Source of the DNA: Ensifer sp. WSM1721
GTDB taxonomy: Bacteria > Pseudomonadota > Alphaproteobacteria > Rhizobiales > Rhizobiaceae
Reading direction: 5' to 3'
DNA: 64,000 nucleotides
Assembly: GCF_000513895.2 (NCBI RefSeq)
Contig: NZ_CP165782.1
Location: 1,178,001 to 1,242,000 of the forward strand
Shown piece by piece: positions 46,061-54,785 of this stretch (position 1 is the stretch's first letter; each line of letters begins with the position of its first letter). The position numbers and the translations under genes are program-made. The notes under the pieces were generated by a model that was not told the origin of the DNA, made no database searches, and saw only the letters and a program-made list of their open reading frames with translations.

Positions 46061-46421
46061 GCACGAGGCTGGTTCGTTTGGTGAAGGGAAGTTCAGATAA
46101 CTAATTGAAATGAAGGTACAAAATTGTGGAGTTAGCATCGCATGCATATGGGTGCGGCGGCCGCGACATTGCGGTGGCGAGGCAATTCGCAACTCTTAAA
46201 AGGAGTAAAACAGCGCCGACCAGAGCGGAATATACCGTAACGCTCAGTTTACCAGAAAGTATTTCTGTTTGGTGTGGGCGGACTAGCCGGTCGGCTTTGC
46301 AGACCGAGACGGTCGCGCGGCGAGGCGAAGCGTTCGTCACTGTTCAGGAGGAATCTCGCCTTAAAGGAACGATGAGCTATTTCGCGACGCAGAAGAGACG
46401 CCGTAAGCGCCGGCTGTGCGC

Positions 46422-47030
46422 TCAGAGGAATTCAGTCAGCGCTTCGCGTGACTGGACGCTCGAGAACTCGATGGCGACGCCTTCCTGGAAATGGCGTACG
46501 ATCCTGCCCTTCATGTTGCCGAGCCTGATGAGGGTGCCGATGGGCGGTCGTATGTCGACGTCGATGGCGGCGCCCGAGAGCGACAGGTCGATGATCCGGC
46601 AAGAATACTTCTCGCCGGTGTCGACCGTCAGTTCCGTCAATATCTTGCGCGGCGCAAGCCGGTCATGACGCCGGTCCTCCGGCAGGCCGAGCTCGTGCTT
46701 GTTGGCGATCCATGTAAGCTGAGCCGCGAGTTTCTCGCGCTTGCGTTCAGTCGCGTTGAGCTGGATCACGAACGCATCGTCCGCAAGCCGCGACACCGTG
46801 CCTTCGAGGCGCCCCACGTGATCAATATAGGCGATGACGCGCTCCCCGGCGCGTGGCCGCGCGGCCGAGGCAAAGAGCACGTCTCCCGGCGACATATCGA
46901 GAACGGTGCACTCATATTCGTCGCGATTGGCAAGCATCAGCCGTCCCGAGAGATTGACGGAAACGCGTTGGAAGGCGCTTTCCTGGTGCGGTTTTGGGCC
47001 GCCGTTTTGCGCATGCTGAGACGAGAACAT
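46422..47030 (-). CDS. Tandem PilZ-domain protein
   Basis: The 202-residue protein has two PilZ-like halves. The C-terminal one (about 120-200) carries the c-di-GMP-binding signature, RRHDRLAPR followed by DLSLSGAAI; the N-terminal one (about 18-105) is a weaker match with QRVSVNLSG and LDMSPGDVLF. It should sense c-di-GMP and affect motility or envelope functions by protein contact. The start at 47030 (MFSSQHAQNGG) is chosen on domain extent; no strong ribosome-binding site is seen. Confidence 0.83.
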   Translation of the reverse strand: MFSSQHAQNGGPKPHQESAFQRVSVNLSGRLMLANRDEYECTVLDMSPGDVLFASAARPRAGERVIAYIDHVGRLEGTVSRLADDAFVIQLNATERKREKLAAQLTWIANKHELGLPEDRRHDRLAPRKILTELTVDTGEKYSCRIIDLSLSGAAIDVDIRPPIGTLIRLGNMKGRIVRHFQEGVAIEFSSVQSREALTEFL

Positions 47031-47124
47031 GATCACTCTGCGATTGACGTATCTTTGCACGCGAAAGCATAAGTCGCGCCGGTTAATAGAAGGTTGGCCG
47101 CACAACCGGGCGAAGCGCGTTTTA

Positions 47125-47157
47125 AGCGCGTCGCATTCAATCGAATTCATGCAACGC
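47125..47157. repeat. Palindromic repeat (copy 2)
   Basis: GCGCGTCGC (47125-47133), centre ATTCAATCGAATTCAT, then GCAACGC with one changed base. It is the reverse-orientation counterpart of the element at 33508-33544. It lies between the PAS gene stop and the PilZ start. Confidence 0.6.
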
Positions 47158-47223
47158 CGCCTCAGGTCCTTGCTTTGTGCATGTCGCTGCCCAATACCGC
47201 TGCACACTTTTGGGCGACATGCA

Positions 47224-47841
47224 CTAGTCTCGTCTGCCGCCCGTAAGGATGCGCAATCGAGGCGGCTTGCGGGCTGCGCCTTCGCGATAGGTGACGGCTG
47301 TCACGCCCGAAAGGGCCGAGGACCCGTCGACTGGGTGCTCGTCGCGGTCGAGTTTCCGGATGCCGCAGGCGACGAGATGGGTAAGCGGCATCATGTGCAG
47401 CCATATCGGTCGGCCGAGCGGGGCCAGTGCGCCGGGCAGGCGGTCGCCTTTTCCGTCCGGCGAGGCGAGGGGGGTGAGCAGCAGTTCCAAGTCCAGCCGC
47501 TCCCCGCTCTCCGTCGTGCCGAGGGCGGACAGAAGCGCCGGCGCACGTTGCATCATCACGTCATCGGCGATCCGGCCGGCCTCGCCCGCTTCCTCGGCGA
47601 GCCAAAGGGCTGAAAACGGCCGTTCGCGCAATTCCTGTCCGAAAAGGGCGCAGACGTTGGTGCCCGCAAGGCGAAAGCGGATGGCGCCGTCCGCCTGCCG
47701 TTGCAGAATGAAAAGGTCCGGCAGGAGGAAACGAATGTCCGCCGGCCGGATCTCGTCGCGACGCGGAAGGTCGCGATTGCCGCGAATTGCATTCCAATAT
47801 TGAAACAGCTCGCTGGTGGTCCTGCTGCGCATCGTATCCAT
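47224..47841 (-). CDS. PAS_5-family protein
   Basis: The 205-residue protein shows the PAS_5 pattern common in alphaproteobacteria: LFQYWNAIRGNRDLPRRDEI near the N-terminus, then FILQRQADGAIRFRLAGTNVCALFG. No output domain is attached. Members are small sensory or scaffold proteins, often under cell-cycle or stationary-phase control. A 33-base palindrome lies just upstream of the start. Same strand and order as PilZ and BTLCP downstream. Confidence 0.82.
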   Translation of the reverse strand: MDTMRSRTTSELFQYWNAIRGNRDLPRRDEIRPADIRFLLPDLFILQRQADGAIRFRLAGTNVCALFGQELRERPFSALWLAEEAGEAGRIADDVMMQRAPALLSALGTTESGERLDLELLLTPLASPDGKGDRLPGALAPLGRPIWLHMMPLTHLVACGIRKLDRDEHPVDGSSALSGVTAVTYREGAARKPPRLRILTGGRRD

Positions 47842-47860
47842 TCGTCCTCTGGGTGCGGAA

Positions 47861-47893
47861 CGCTTGTCTGTCCCGAATTGGGACGGACAAGCG
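47861..47893. promoter_or_regulatory. 33-base near-perfect palindrome upstream of the PAS gene
   Basis: The arms at 47861-47874 and 47880-47893 pair over 14 positions with a single G-T mismatch around GAATT. No T run follows on either strand, so an operator is more likely than a terminator. It lies 20 bases upstream of the PAS_5 start codon (minus strand). The rest of the gap to 48148 shows no gene. Confidence 0.5.
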
Positions 47894-48148
47894 CCCTTCT
47901 AGCGATCTCGAAGATGAAGGAGCGATTTTCGTGCCAAGCCGAAATTAAGGTTAATGACTGGTTTCGATTGCGTTTGATGTCCGGCGCTGCCATTCCGTCG
48001 GTATCACTTCACGAAGGCTTGCCTTCAGCACATCGACTGGAGCGCCGGCAGATTGGCGCGACGCGGCCGTTCAGTTTTCGCTGGACGGCCTTTTTTTGTT
48101 TGCTTATCCCTTGGCGCGCTGCCGCAGGCGGTTCGCTGCCGGGTCGGC

Positions 48149-48241
48149 CTACAGCGGCGAACGTCAGGTGCAAAGGTCGCTGTAGCACTTTCGAAGTGCT
48201 GCATGACTCCTGAAATCGGTTCCGATTTGAGATTCATGCAG
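48149..48241 (+). repeat. RIME-type repeat upstream of the rhomboid gene
   Basis: Shortened copy: CTACAGCG to CGCTGTAG ends with decayed inner arms, linker CACTTTCGAAGTG, then a diverged second palindrome CTGCATG to CATGCAG. It ends 36 bases before the start at 48278. Confidence 0.75.
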
Positions 48242-48277
48242 AGCGCGACTGCAGCGACCGATGAGACGAGGGCAGCC

Positions 48278-49009
48278 ATGGAACGGAATGAGGCGGCAAC
48301 ATCAGAGCAAGCGGACGCCGAGGATGCGGTCGGCCGCACCCGGGAACCTGCGTTCAACCTACCGTCGGGACTGACCGCTATCCTCTTCTTCCTCATTGCG
48401 ATCCATGCGCTCAGAACCTATGTGCTGTCGGCCGAGGTTGACCAGGAACTGATCCTCAATTTCGCCTTCCTGCCGGCACGCTACACGATACCGTTCAGCG
48501 AACAGGGCCTCGCCTGGCTCTGGACGCCGGTCACCTATTCCTTTCTCCACGGCAGTTGGGAACATCTCATCTTCAACATCTTCTGGATGGTCGCGTTCGG
48601 CGCCCCGGTCGTTCGACGGATCGGCGTAGCGCGCTTGGCATTGTTCTGGTGCCTGTCGGCGGCGGCGGCCGTCGGGCTGCACGTCCTATTCCATTGGGGC
48701 GAGATGATCGTGGTGGTCGGCGCCTCCGGCGTCGTTTCCGGCTTCATGGGCGCTGCGGCGCGTTTCGTCTTTTCACCAAGCGGCCGTATCAGCCGCCAAT
48801 TCGCCCACCTCAATCGACGGCTTTCGTTCAGCGAAACGCTCGCCAACCGCTCCGTGCTCGTCTTCACCGCAGTCTGGTTCCTCACCAATTTCCTGGTGGC
48901 GTTCGGCGTGTTCTCCCTTGGAGGCGCGGGAAGCATAGCCTGGGAGGCGCACATCGGCGGCTTCCTGTTCGGCTTCTTCCTGTTCGGGCTTTTCGACCCG
49001 CGGCGGTGA
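48278..49009 (+). CDS. Rhomboid-family intramembrane serine protease
   Basis: The 243-residue inner-membrane protein has about six helices and the rhomboid features: HGSWEHLIFNIFWM (L1/TM2), the nucleophile Ser150 in VVGASGVVSGFMG and the catalytic His225 in AWEAHIGGFLFG. It should cleave membrane proteins within the bilayer; targets unknown. The start at 48278 (MERNEAATSEQ) is chosen because the longer upstream reading runs through a RIME repeat. Confidence 0.9.
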   Translation: MERNEAATSEQADAEDAVGRTREPAFNLPSGLTAILFFLIAIHALRTYVLSAEVDQELILNFAFLPARYTIPFSEQGLAWLWTPVTYSFLHGSWEHLIFNIFWMVAFGAPVVRRIGVARLALFWCLSAAAAVGLHVLFHWGEMIVVVGASGVVSGFMGAAARFVFSPSGRISRQFAHLNRRLSFSETLANRSVLVFTAVWFLTNFLVAFGVFSLGGAGSIAWEAHIGGFLFGFFLFGLFDPRR

Positions 49010-49112
49010 AGGGGGCTGGCGCTAACTGCAAAACCGCCGCCCCGAAGCGCTCGGCGCCCGCTACCGCCACTCCGCTCTCCCTTCCGCATGGTGACGTGCG
49101 GCGAGGAAGCCC

Positions 49113-49219
49113 CTACAGCGCCGTGCGTCTTTTCAGACGCACAAAGGACGCTGTAGCACTTTGAATTGCTGCATGTTTTTGTCCTTAAATCGGGTACGAT
49201 TTAAGGAAACATGCAGTAG
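49113..49219 (+). repeat. RIME-type mosaic repeat, best-preserved copy
   Basis: Both palindromes are intact: CTACAGCG/CGCTGTAG with GTGCGTC/GACGCAC inside, linker CACTTTGAATTG, then CTGCATG/CATGCAG with CCTTAAATCG/CGATTTAAGG inside. It lies between the rhomboid gene and the convergent paoC-like gene, ending nine bases past the latter's stop. Confidence 0.9.
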
Positions 49220-49228
49220 CCGCTGGGT

Positions 49229-51457
49229 CTATGCAGTCAGGACATCCTCGATGTGGATCGGCAGCGCTCGCACACGCCTGCCCGATGCATGGAACACCGC
49301 GTTTGCGATCGCCGGGGCGGTACCAACCAGTGCAATTTCGCCCAGCCCCTTCACGCCGAGCGGATTCACATGCGGGTCGACTTCGTCGACGAAGAACGCC
49401 TCGAGCTTCGGAATATCGAGGTTCACCGGCATGAGGTAGTCAGCCATATGGGCGTTCACTGGTCTCCCGTCGCGCGGATCGAGGACGGTGCGCTCCATCA
49501 ACGCCATGCCGATGCCTCCAATCATGCCGCCAGTGCATTGGCTTCTGGCAAGCAGCGGATTGACCACGCGCCCTATGCCGTAGGCTCCCACGATGCGACG
49601 CACCCGGATCGTTCCGACGTCGGGATCGATGGCGACTTCGGCAAAAACCGCGCCGAAAGAATGCATCGAGTAGCGTTCCGCCACTTCCGAAGCGCGCTCC
49701 GCAGATCCCTCGGCCTCGACCGGCACGCCGGTCCTGGCGACGATGTCCTGATAGGACAAACCCGTCGCGGCTTCTCCGCGCCGGCGCAAACGCCCCTCGC
49801 TCCACTCAAGATCATTCACCGACGCTCCAAAGACCGGCAGGTTGCCATTCGCCACCGCACGGCGGGCGGCTTGCGCCTGCGCCTCAATACAGGCAGCCCG
49901 AATCGCCGATCCCACCGACGCCATCGTCCAGGAACCGCCATGCGACGGGGTCTGCGGATAATCCGACCTGCCGAGCCTGAACCGGACCTGCTCCGGTGGC
50001 AATCCGAGGAATTCCGCCGCGACTTGAGTCATGGACGTATAGGTTCCCGGCCCCATGTCGCTTGCGGCCGCCTCGACCTCGGCTATACCGTCTGCCAGGA
50101 GCCGTACTCTGGCGCTCGCAGGTGCATGGAATGCCGGATAGGTGGCGGTCGCCGCTCCCATACCGATCAGAAGTCGCCCGTCGCGCATCGAGCGCGGTTC
50201 GGGCGTTCTCCGCGCCCAGCCGAAGCGTTCGGAACCGAGCTCGTAACATTGCGTCAGCGAGCGACTGGAGAACGGCTTGTTTTCGGCTTCGTCCATCTGT
50301 GGTTCGTTCCGGCGCCGCAGCTCGAGCGGATCGATCCCGAGCTTGTAGGACAGCTCATCCATCGCGCTCTCGAGCGCAAATATGCCGCTTGCCTCACCCG
50401 GGCCACGCATGTGATTGGGGGTGCCGGTGTCGAGTCGCGTCAGGCGATACTGGGTGCGCACGTTGGGGGAAGAATATAGGTAATCGGTGACGTTGGTCAG
50501 CGCCTCCATGAATTGCTCATAGCGGCTCGTCTCTCCCATGCCTTCGTGGACTATTCCGGTCAATGTCCCCTCCGGCGTCGCGCCAAGCGCAACCCTCTGA
50601 CGCGTGCGCGGTCGATGGCCTGTGGTGAAGAACATCTGCCTGCGGGTGAGCACGAGTTTCACGGGCCGGCCGACATGGCGTGCTGCAAGCGCCGCCAGCG
50701 TGACATGCGGCCAGGTCCTGAGGCTTGTCCCGAAGGCGCCGCCGATAAACGGGCAGATGACCTCCACATTCTCGACGGGCAGGCCAAATATCGCTGCGAT
50801 CTCGGCTTGCTCGTTCACGAGATATTGGCTCTTGCTCCAGAGGGTTAGCCGATCACCGTTCCAGGCCGCGACGGTTGCGTGCGGCTCCATCGGATTATGG
50901 TTTTCTCGGGCCATATCATAGGTCTCGTCGACCCTGACGGCCGCCTGCGCCACGGCGGTGTCGGCGTCGCCGCGTGATCGGTCGGCCAATGCTCTCGTGC
51001 GGCTGGCCGCTTCCGGAACAATTTTCTCCGCCCTCTGATCTGTCGGATCGACAAGCGGCTGCCGGCTCTCATAGGTGATGCGCAATGCAGCGGCAGCGCG
51101 CTCGGCATGATCGAGGGTGTCGGCAACAACCACTGCGACGGGTTGGCCGTAGAAGCGTACATTGTCGTCCTGCAGGACATGCAGGCGCTCGCCCACCGCC
51201 GGATCTATGCCGGCCTTATGCGGTAGATAAGGCAGCTTCTGCGCATTCCGGTGCGTTAGCACGGCGACAACGCCGGGCGTCCGCTCGACCTCAGCGGCGG
51301 CGACGTCTGTCACTCGGCCAAGCCCGACGGTAGCGCTGACGATTACGGCGTAGAGCTGGCCCGGTTGGTTGAAATCGGCGGGGTAGCGTGCCGCCCCCGT
51401 GACTTTGGCGCGGCCATCCACGCGGTTCATCGGCTTTCCGATCAAGCTCACGCTCAT
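49229..51457 (-). CDS. paoC: Molybdenum-binding subunit of periplasmic aldehyde oxidoreductase
   Basis: The 742-residue protein is the molybdopterin cytosine dinucleotide subunit of a xanthine-oxidase-family enzyme, most like PaoC (YagR). The N-terminal part has the xanthine dehydrogenase fold (RVDGRAKVTGAARYPADF). Cofactor-binding segments are FIGGAFGTSL and RGPGEASG, and the catalytic glutamate lies in KGLGEIALVG near the C-terminus. It oxidises aldehydes to acids. Overlaps paoB by four bases. Confidence 0.92.
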   Translation of the reverse strand: MSVSLIGKPMNRVDGRAKVTGAARYPADFNQPGQLYAVIVSATVGLGRVTDVAAAEVERTPGVVAVLTHRNAQKLPYLPHKAGIDPAVGERLHVLQDDNVRFYGQPVAVVVADTLDHAERAAAALRITYESRQPLVDPTDQRAEKIVPEAASRTRALADRSRGDADTAVAQAAVRVDETYDMARENHNPMEPHATVAAWNGDRLTLWSKSQYLVNEQAEIAAIFGLPVENVEVICPFIGGAFGTSLRTWPHVTLAALAARHVGRPVKLVLTRRQMFFTTGHRPRTRQRVALGATPEGTLTGIVHEGMGETSRYEQFMEALTNVTDYLYSSPNVRTQYRLTRLDTGTPNHMRGPGEASGIFALESAMDELSYKLGIDPLELRRRNEPQMDEAENKPFSSRSLTQCYELGSERFGWARRTPEPRSMRDGRLLIGMGAATATYPAFHAPASARVRLLADGIAEVEAAASDMGPGTYTSMTQVAAEFLGLPPEQVRFRLGRSDYPQTPSHGGSWTMASVGSAIRAACIEAQAQAARRAVANGNLPVFGASVNDLEWSEGRLRRRGEAATGLSYQDIVARTGVPVEAEGSAERASEVAERYSMHSFGAVFAEVAIDPDVGTIRVRRIVGAYGIGRVVNPLLARSQCTGGMIGGIGMALMERTVLDPRDGRPVNAHMADYLMPVNLDIPKLEAFFVDEVDPHVNPLGVKGLGEIALVGTAPAIANAVFHASGRRVRALPIHIEDVLTA

Positions 51458-52431
51458 GCGACTTCTCCCGCCATTTCAAGCGCGCGGACGATTGTCCGCG
51501 GCAAGAGTTCGACCTTGAACTGATTGTGGTGCAGCGGCCGGGCACCTTGCGTGGAGAGCTGCGCGGCGTCTTCGAATGCCTGCCGCTGTGGCCTTTTTCC
51601 CACCAGTGCGGTCTCGCAATTGCGCAGGCGCCAAGGCCGTGTGCCGACCCCGCCTACCGCGAGGCGAGCCTGGCGGATCACGCCGCCTTCGATCGAAAGG
51701 GCAACGGCGGCGGAAACCAGCGCGAATTCGTAGGAGGCGCGATCGCGGACCTTCAGATAACGCGCACGAGAACCATAAGAGCCGCCCGGTACACGTATTT
51801 CCATGATGAGCTCGCCCGGCAGCAACGTGTGTTCGAGATGTGGCGTGTCGCCCGGCAGCCGGAAGAGTTCTTCGACCGGGAAGCTGCGCTCGCCCTTCGG
51901 GCCCCGGACCCGCATCGTTGCGTCGAGTGCCACCAGCGCGACCGCGACGTCGGAAGGGTGCGTTGCTATGCAGTGATCGCTCGTGCCAAGGATAGCGTGG
52001 CCGGCGTTCAATCCCTCGATCGCGGCACAGCCGGAACCCGGTGTACGCTTGTTGCAGCCCGCATCGAGCATGCGGAAATAAGGACATCGCACCCGCTGCA
52101 GCAGGTTTCCGCCCATCGAAGCCATGTTCCGCAATTGTGGCGACGCGCCCTCGATCAGGCTTTCCGCGATCAGTGGTTGCAGGCGCTGGACATTTGGGTC
52201 GGCTGCGACCATCGCCATGCGCGCGAGCGCGCCGATGACCAGATCCTCGCCTTCCACACGGATGCCGCCCAAAGGAAGCTTGTTGATGTCGACGAGCCGT
52301 TCCGGTCGTTCGACCTCCTCGCGCATCAGGTCGACAAGCGTGGTGCCTCCGGCAATGTAGCGGGCGCCAGAAGCGGCCGCCGCGATTGCGTCTTCGGTGC
52401 TTTGGGGCTTCTCCAACACGAAGGGGAGCAT
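51454..52431 (-). CDS. paoB: FAD-binding subunit of periplasmic aldehyde oxidoreductase
   Basis: The 325-residue FAD subunit has the xanthine-dehydrogenase flavin motif YIAGGTTLVDLM (about 26-37) and, as in PaoB, an inserted loop with four cysteines (RCPYF, AGCNKRTPGSGCAAI) expected to bind a [4Fe-4S] cluster. It passes electrons from the molybdenum centre to an acceptor. Lies between paoA and paoC in one operon. Confidence 0.92.
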   Translation of the reverse strand: MLPFVLEKPQSTEDAIAAAASGARYIAGGTTLVDLMREEVERPERLVDINKLPLGGIRVEGEDLVIGALARMAMVAADPNVQRLQPLIAESLIEGASPQLRNMASMGGNLLQRVRCPYFRMLDAGCNKRTPGSGCAAIEGLNAGHAILGTSDHCIATHPSDVAVALVALDATMRVRGPKGERSFPVEELFRLPGDTPHLEHTLLPGELIMEIRVPGGSYGSRARYLKVRDRASYEFALVSAAVALSIEGGVIRQARLAVGGVGTRPWRLRNCETALVGKRPQRQAFEDAAQLSTQGARPLHHNQFKVELLPRTIVRALEMAGEVA

Positions 52432-52434
52432 GGC

Positions 52435-53043
52435 TCAGGTCCTCCCGGCCGCGTCTGCGACGGCTGCGACGATGCCTGGATAGGCGCCGCAGCGGCAGAT
52501 GTTGCCGCTCATCCAGAACTGGATCTCTTCCGGCGAGCCTGTGTGGCCTTCGGCAATGCAACCCAGTCCGGACATGATCTGGCCGGGCGTGCAGAATCCG
52601 CACTGCAAGCCTTCGTGCTCAACGAACGCTTCCTGGAGAGGATGGAGCACGCCGTTCTTTTCCAGCCCTTCGATGGTTTCGATCTCAGCCCCGTCGTGCA
52701 TGGATGCCAATGTCAAACAAGAGACGATACGTCTGCCATCGACAAGTATAGTGCATGCGCCACAGGCGCCCTGGTTGCAGCCTTTCTTCGTGCCGGTGAG
52801 ATTGAGCGTCTCGCGCAGGACGTCGAGGATCGATTGGCGTGGATCGACGCTCAGCGCCTGAGCGCGACCGTTCACGGTTATCGTCAATGTCACGGGGTTC
52901 GTGTCGAGGGCAGGGGCGCTGGTTGCGGCAGCAGACAGCGGCGGCAAGGCAGCAAGGGCCACTGCCCCGGCTGTTGCCTGAAGCGTCTCCCGGCGCGACA
53001 TGATGGGACCTGGTGGATGCGATTCTGACGGGTTCTCGGTCAT
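52435..53043 (-). CDS. paoA: Iron-sulfur subunit of periplasmic aldehyde oxidoreductase
   Basis: The 202-residue subunit carries two [2Fe-2S] sites, CNQGACGACTILVDGRRIVSC (quoted in part: GACGACTILVDG) and CGFCTPGQIM with CRCGAYPG. Its twin-arginine signal (SRRETLQATAGAVALAALP, about 16-34) carries the assembled complex to the periplasm. The start at 53043 (MTENPSES) follows AGAGG. Three bases separate it from paoB. Confidence 0.93.
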   Translation of the reverse strand: MTENPSESHPPGPIMSRRETLQATAGAVALAALPPLSAAATSAPALDTNPVTLTITVNGRAQALSVDPRQSILDVLRETLNLTGTKKGCNQGACGACTILVDGRRIVSCLTLASMHDGAEIETIEGLEKNGVLHPLQEAFVEHEGLQCGFCTPGQIMSGLGCIAEGHTGSPEEIQFWMSGNICRCGAYPGIVAAVADAAGRT

Positions 53044-53236
53044 GAGGAACATCCTCTTTAGGCTCACGGCGATCGCCCGAAGATTACGAGGTATGCCGCT
53101 GCGTGACTGTCGCGATCTTTCGGAATTGCTTGGATGTTGCGGCGAGCGATAGCGGCGATGCAGGTCGTCAGCAGTCGGCGAACTGCGTCGCATCGAGGCG
53201 CTGCTGATGGGGACATGCTGAAAGAGAGAGTGAATT

Positions 53237-54127
53237 TCAGAGACGGCGGCGGAACTCGCTCGGTGTGAGGCCCACCTCCTTGCGGAAGCTCGCGGAGAAA
53301 GCGGATTGCGTCTCGTATCCGACGATCAGCGCGATATCGACGATGCGCAGCGTTCGGTCTTTGAGGAGCGTCTTGGCATGCGCGATGCGCTGGCGCGTCA
53401 GCCACCCATAGGGCGTATGACCGGTAGCCATGCGGAACGCCGTGCAGAAATGGAAGCGACTTAAATTGACGAGATCCGCGAGCTCCTGGAGCCTGATATC
53501 CTCTGCAATATTCTCACGTATGTAGGTGGTGACACGCTTGATCTGCCAGGCCGACAGGCCGCGCCGCGGTCCGGGCGCGATCGGCATCGAAGTTGCGGAG
53601 TGGGCCCTGAGCAGTTGCAGGCAGACAAGGTCGAGCAGCTGCTCGATGGCCAGATGCGACATCGCATCGCCCGAGCTGATCTCGTCGTTGATCAACGTCA
53701 TGATAGTGAACAGCTTGGGGTCGGCAAAATTCACGCGGTCGAGCAACTCGGGCTCTCGGCCATTCCCCACCTGATCCACACACGCCAGGAGACGCTTGTG
53801 ACCCAAGAAGATATTCGAGACCTCCACGGCCCCGTCCATGCGCCAAAGCCCGCCATGCCCTCTCGGTGCGAATGTAATCGTCCCCACTGCCGATGGAGCT
53901 TGCATCATCTGCCGGCCGATCTTTACCGAGGCCATGCCATGCCCGGCGTATTTCGCCGCAAGAACATGATCCTTCAAAGGCGGTAAATCGTATTCGAATG
54001 GCTCATTCCGCCATCGGCCGACCAGCCGGGTGTCACCGGAAAACACCTCTGGTACAACGGGCGGCGACAGGCCTCGCTGCAAACGGCGAATATGAACCGT
54101 CGTGTCCGCAAGCGCATTTCGGCCCAT
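53237..54127 (-). CDS. AraC-family transcriptional regulator
   Basis: The 296-residue protein has an N-terminal ligand-binding half and a C-terminal AraC DNA-binding domain (about 195-296) with two helix-turn-helix units, LQELADLVNLSRFHFCTAF and VDIALIVGYETQSAFSASF. It lies 193 bases upstream of paoA on the same strand and probably controls the pao operon. The start at 54127 (MGRNALADTTV) is preferred over 54241. Confidence 0.88.
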   Translation of the reverse strand: MGRNALADTTVHIRRLQRGLSPPVVPEVFSGDTRLVGRWRNEPFEYDLPPLKDHVLAAKYAGHGMASVKIGRQMMQAPSAVGTITFAPRGHGGLWRMDGAVEVSNIFLGHKRLLACVDQVGNGREPELLDRVNFADPKLFTIMTLINDEISSGDAMSHLAIEQLLDLVCLQLLRAHSATSMPIAPGPRRGLSAWQIKRVTTYIRENIAEDIRLQELADLVNLSRFHFCTAFRMATGHTPYGWLTRQRIAHAKTLLKDRTLRIVDIALIVGYETQSAFSASFRKEVGLTPSEFRRRL

Positions 54128-54302
54128 TGAGGACTTCTCTCGTCGATCTGCAGGAAACCTGTACCTGACGCTAGCACTTCTCGCGGCGTTAGAAAATGTT
54201 CTTCGCACAACCAGCGCATTGCTTTGTCGACTGCCTTGCACTGACCTTCGCTCGCGAACGAGGCGTGCGCCACTGACGCAGCCGGGGAAGGGCGCTTGCA
54301 GG

Positions 54303-54343
54303 TTACAGCGCCGTGCGCCTTACCAGACGCGCAAAGGTCTGCT
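54303..54343 (+). repeat. Solo first palindrome of a RIME-type repeat
   Basis: TTACAGCG, GTGCGCC and GACGCGC match the left palindrome of the intact copies; the right end is decayed and the second palindrome is absent. It lies in the 658-base gap between the AraC gene and the CBS gene, which otherwise holds no credible ORF. Confidence 0.55.
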
Positions 54344-54657
54344 GGCGATAATGCATTGTTTCAACCGCGGAATCATCGTGATGCTGGATTTCCCCGAAGA
54401 GCCTGACGCATGCCGGGAGGAGGGTTGATTTCCCGAAGTCGCTGGAGCACCATTCACCACGGCCGCCGAACAAATGTGCGTGAAGCGGCCGCGGAAAAGG
54501 CCGGAGGCCGGTGGGGCTTTGTGCTGGAGGAGTGCAAGAGCCGTTTCGGCGCCGGAATGGGTATAGGTTCCTGCGGCCGTCTCGCAATGTCGTCGCGACC
54601 TTTCTGCGCCTTCAGAAAGTGCGGCAACTGATCACCGCTGGTACCTCTTCCCGCCGG

Positions 54658-54759
54658 CTACTGCATGATTCCTCGGAATCGATTTAAGGACAAAATCATG
54701 CAGCGACTCGGAGTGCTACAGCGACTTTTGCGCGTCCGATTGGACGCGCGGCGCTGTAG
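54658..54759 (-). repeat. RIME-type repeat upstream of the CBS gene
   Basis: Minus-oriented copy: CTGCATG to CATGCAG with CGATTTAAGG arm partly kept, linker CGACTCGGAGTG, then intact CTACAGCG/CGCTGTAG with GCGCGTC/GACGCGC. It ends 26 bases before ATG 54786. Confidence 0.85.
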
Positions 54760-54785
54760 GTGTTGTCGCAACGGGAGATGTGCGC

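Noticed and set aside
46101..46340. 79-codon minus-strand frame in the AT-rich gap
   Set aside because: No ribosome-binding site, odd composition and no partner; overlaps another equally poor frame on the plus strand.
54410..54631. 73-codon plus-strand frame between the AraC and CBS genes
   Set aside because: No ribosome-binding site or family pattern; lies between two repeat copies in a decayed-looking gap.
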